This document shows positions 62,139-64,000 of a stretch of 64,000 bases of DNA, one piece after another. The DNA is taken from the NCBI GenBank assembly GCA_025384855.1, contig JALAHT010000004.1, positions 1 through 64,000 of the forward strand. Direction: 5' to 3'. Under the pieces are notes generated by a model. It ran no database searches. It was not told where the DNA came from and was given only the letters and a program-made list of their open reading frames with translations. A program made the translations under genes and the position numbers. Each line of letters begins with the position of its first letter. Within the stretch, counting starts at the first letter, position 1. Source of the stretch: Luteirhabdus salina (GTDB lineage Bacteria; Bacteroidota; Bacteroidia; Flavobacteriales; Flavobacteriaceae).

Positions 62139-62688
62139 ATAAATTGCCAGCCAATTGGAAGGCCAAGAATGGTGGGGTAGGAGCGGCAGAAAACTGCACT
62201 GCGGTGTAATATTTTGCGGGGGCGTAGCTATCGCCTTGCAATGAAATACTGAATCCTTTTAACCCTGTCGGGTTGGAATCATGAAGTTCATCAAATGTAA
62301 AGACAAGTGGCTGTTCGGTAGTACCGTACAGTTGCGTAAACGTCTTTCTAATTAAAAATGCTATTACGGTTGTGTTGTTGAATTCCGACAATAGATCCCT
62401 TAAATTATCATCTTGTGGAACTACCGGAAAGTCTATCTTATGGCGAAACCGTTGGTTTTGGTTTCTAATATCTGTATTACTGTTTACAGAGTATTTTTCT
62501 GGAAGTAGTGGTATTTCAAGACCATCCAAGTCCAAGTTTGATAATGCGGTTTCAGAAACTATAGAAAGCACCTCGGAATTAGTAAACAAATGGTTAAAGT
62601 TTGGTAACAAATCAGTTTTTAAGATCCTAATTCGGGAAAACAGGTCATAATTAAAATCGTCTACTGTATTACAAAGTGTAGTTATCAA
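62137..62688 (-). CDS. Prophage protein of unknown function (183 aa)
   Basis: It starts at TTG 62688, 11 bases after the stop of the previous gene; no ATG fits. It has a helical N-terminal part (VDDFNYDLFSRIRILKTDLLPNF) and a beta-rich C-terminal part (PLVFTFDELH; GFSISLQGDSYAPAKYYTAVQF). No signal peptide or known motif. It closes the short block ahead of the capsid block. Confidence 0.55.
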   Translation of the reverse strand: MITTLCNTVDDFNYDLFSRIRILKTDLLPNFNHLFTNSEVLSIVSETALSNLDLDGLEIPLLPEKYSVNSNTDIRNQNQRFRHKIDFPVVPQDDNLRDLLSEFNNTTVIAFLIRKTFTQLYGTTEQPLVFTFDELHDSNPTGLKGFSISLQGDSYAPAKYYTAVQFSAAPTPPFLAFQLAGNL

Positions 62689-62699
62689 TTTTTCAATAT

Positions 62700-63212
62700 T
62701 TAGGGGACAAGTTTAGAAGTTTCTAAAACTGTCCCCTTGGTTTTATTAAGTAAGTTTTTTTCCATTTCCGCCTTCTTTCTTTTGAAGTCTCTATATAGGG
62801 TTTCCTGCTTTATATCGTCCTCGGTAATGTTATACACATCCAAGAAACTTCTAAGGCTTTTCATATACGTTTTCTTTTCTCTTGATTTGTTGATGATCAA
62901 GTGGCAGAAAAGTTCATCTCGAAACATTTTATCCAGCTGGTTGTTAAAAAGCTGGCTGTTTTCAAGGGTAATATGCATGCCGACCTTTTCATACTTATGC
63001 ATTGGAATAATAACATTGAAAGTATAGTCCAGGCCTTCATCTGAATTACTTAATGCAATATCATAATTCCTATTGTGTAGTGAAAGGACAAAGCTACCGA
63101 TAAAGCTTTTTCTGGAAGCTTCAATGGTATCGCTACCGCATCTTCTAATTAGATATTTGTATACATGAGAGGAAACCGGAAAGTGCTGGGTGATGCTAAA
63201 CTTTGAAGCCAT
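62700..63212 (-). CDS. Prophage protein of unknown function (170 aa)
   Basis: This soluble protein has a mixed N-terminal region (SHVYKYLIRRCGSDTIEASRKSFIGSF) and a helical C-terminus with KKTYMKSLRSFLDVYNITEDDIKQETLYRDFKRKK. The C-terminal part, from SFLDVYNITEDDI on, looks like a small helix-turn-helix, so a regulatory role, perhaps of the late genes downstream, is possible but unproven. A good -7 box lies 17 bases upstream of the start. Confidence 0.55.
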   Translation of the reverse strand: MASKFSITQHFPVSSHVYKYLIRRCGSDTIEASRKSFIGSFVLSLHNRNYDIALSNSDEGLDYTFNVIIPMHKYEKVGMHITLENSQLFNNQLDKMFRDELFCHLIINKSREKKTYMKSLRSFLDVYNITEDDIKQETLYRDFKRKKAEMEKNLLNKTKGTVLETSKLVP

Positions 63213-63228
63213 AGAAAACTATTATTAC

Positions 63229-63236
63229 CAAATATA
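63229..63236 (-). promoter_or_regulatory. Promoter -7 box upstream of the 62700-63212 gene
   Basis: TATATTTG on the minus strand matches the TAnnTTTG box exactly. The matching -33 box is poor, so the promoter may need an activator. The rest of 63213-63300 is AT-rich without further features. Confidence 0.45.
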
Positions 63237-63300
63237 TCAAAAAATACAATGATAATAATATTGTTAAGGCTTATGTGTAAAGTAAATTATCAATAAGGTT

Positions 63301-64000
63301 TTAACAATTTAGAATGGCTTTTTTAAGTGACTGGACATTGGTGTGCAGGTATATTTCCGTAGTAGAAACTTTTTTATGGCCTAATAGGTCTTGAATGAAT
63401 TTTATACCAACTCCATTTTCATGCAAGTGGGTTGCCCTACTATGTCGTAAGTCGTGAGGTCGTATTTTTCTTTTTACGCCATTGAGCAAACAATATTTTT
63501 TGACAATGGCTTGAATGCTCTTGCTGCTATACTTGGAAATTTTATCTTGACCTTCGAAAAGGAAGTGCTTTGGAGAGTATTCTTTATAGTAGTTTCTTAA
63601 TGTATTCAGTATTTCTTCTGAAACCGGCACTAATCTATCTTTTGCGCCTTTGCTTTGTCTAATATGGACTATTCCATCTTTTCTAATATCATTTACCTTC
63701 AGTGAAATAACCTCCCCAGTTCTAAGCGCTGCATAATACTGAAGGTTTAATATAGCATGATGCTTCTTGTTAGAAATGTTTGATAGTACTTTTTTTGCTT
63801 CATCCTGAGAAAGTATGTTTGGAATGTATTGTTCCCTTTTTGGGTTTGGCACAAACTTTAAATAACCGGGTTTCTGTAAAACGCCCTCAAAAAGATGTTT
63901 TAAAGCTCCTTTGCATTGTTGCCTGGTTCTAGTTCCCTCTTTCGAAAGGATGAATTTTATAATGTCCTGCTTCGAAACCTTTAACGGATCATCTCCACAC
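63301..64000 (-). CDS. Second tyrosine recombinase (5' end outside the window)
   Basis: The frame is open to the right edge. It reads back from an internal GTG at 63852 through about 49 more residues (VSKQDIIKFILSKEG, QQCKGALKHLFEGV), which belong to the N-terminal core-binding domain. The catalytic part is complete: box I Arg in LRTGEVISLK, box II RPHDLRHSRATHL, GHKKVSTTEIYLH with the Tyr nucleophile. All active-site residues are canonical, unlike the tRNA-adjacent integrase. It could be a second prophage recombinase, a plasmid or dimer-resolution type, or part of another element. Confidence 0.88.
   Translation of the reverse strand, partial: CGDDPLKVSKQDIIKFILSKEGTRTRQQCKGALKHLFEGVLQKPGYLKFVPNPKREQYIPNILSQDEAKKVLSNISNKKHHAILNLQYYAALRTGEVISLKVNDIRKDGIVHIRQSKGAKDRLVPVSEEILNTLRNYYKEYSPKHFLFEGQDKISKYSSKSIQAIVKKYCLLNGVKRKIRPHDLRHSRATHLHENGVGIKFIQDLLGHKKVSTTEIYLHTNVQSLKKAILNC

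Larger units (their letters stand above)
32880..64000. mobile_element. Prophage, siphovirus-like, integrated at tRNA-Leu (right end outside window)
   Basis: The element starts at or within the 3' part of tRNA-Leu and has an adjacent tyrosine integrase. It carries terminase, portal, prohead protease/scaffold, major capsid, likely tail tube, tape measure, tail spike, fibres and lysis genes. No tail sheath or baseplate-wedge proteins are seen, so the tail is probably non-contractile. All essential structural genes look open, so the element may be intact. No second copy of the tRNA-Leu 3' end is present, so it extends past 64000. The exact left boundary is uncertain. Confidence 0.85.

Noticed and set aside
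32880-64000. A contractile tail, tailocin or extracellular contractile system
   Set aside because: There is no sheath, baseplate wedge or AAA+ assembly protein, while terminase, portal and capsid are all present.
63213-64000. The right attachment site
   Set aside because: No repeat of the tRNA-Leu 3' end occurs in the window, so the prophage end lies further right.
1-64000. CRISPR arrays, rRNA genes or insertion sequences
   Set aside because: I saw no regularly spaced repeats, no rRNA signatures and no transposase gene.

Overview
The window comes from a member of the Bacteroidota, most likely a marine Flavobacteriaceae. The signs are a type IX secretion (T9SS) sorting domain next to a PorP/SprF protein, the uppS-bamA-ompH-ompH-murI cluster, a HPPK/deoxynucleoside kinase fusion, a bacterial GH3 protein, and promoters of the TTTG / TAnnTTTG type with few clear Shine-Dalgarno sites. 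I cannot name a species from sequence alone.

Positions 1-32379 are ordinary chromosome. In order they hold: the end of a T9SS cargo protein and its PorP/SprF partner; a TPR-sensor histidine kinase with a LytTR response regulator; a minus-strand block for envelope building (nadK, a DUF6089-like barrel, uppS, bamA, two Skp/OmpH chaperones, murI); pdxJ and a hydrolase; a FadL-type porin with an SGNH lipoprotein; tig-clpP-clpX; a methyltransferase with a GH3 protein; an AsmA-like protein; a queuosine-precursor transporter; the folK/dNK fusion; a SpoU methyltransferase; and mutS.

Positions 32380-32966 hold a tRNA-Gly with broken partial copies on both sides, one of them split by a 20-bp palindrome, and then a tRNA-Leu. 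The tRNA-Leu is the probable attachment site of a prophage whose integrase follows it directly.

From about 32.9 kb to the right edge lies a tailed, apparently non-contractile (siphovirus-like) prophage. It is incomplete here because no right attachment site is visible. Nearly all structural genes run on the minus strand: protease/scaffold, major capsid, likely tail tube, portal, connector, pectate-lyase-like tail spike, small tail-fibre proteins, a lysis set (holin-like proteins, N-acetylmuramidase, a candidate one-piece spanin), tail-completion genes, tape measure, and two distal tail proteins. The terminase genes sit alone on the plus strand in the middle. An AT-rich pair (a membrane-anchored BRCT protein and a lipoprotein) looks like cargo. 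A second tyrosine recombinase runs off the right edge.

The most interesting signals are a repeated (T/A)TGTCC-T6 element lying 30-60 bp ahead of five prophage gene blocks, including both sides of the divergent terminase/portal gap, where two copies form a perfect 12-bp inverted repeat; a compact structured, tRNA-like non-coding element at 41672-41756; the membrane-BRCT/lipoprotein cargo; and the palindrome inserted exactly into a duplicate tRNA-Gly.
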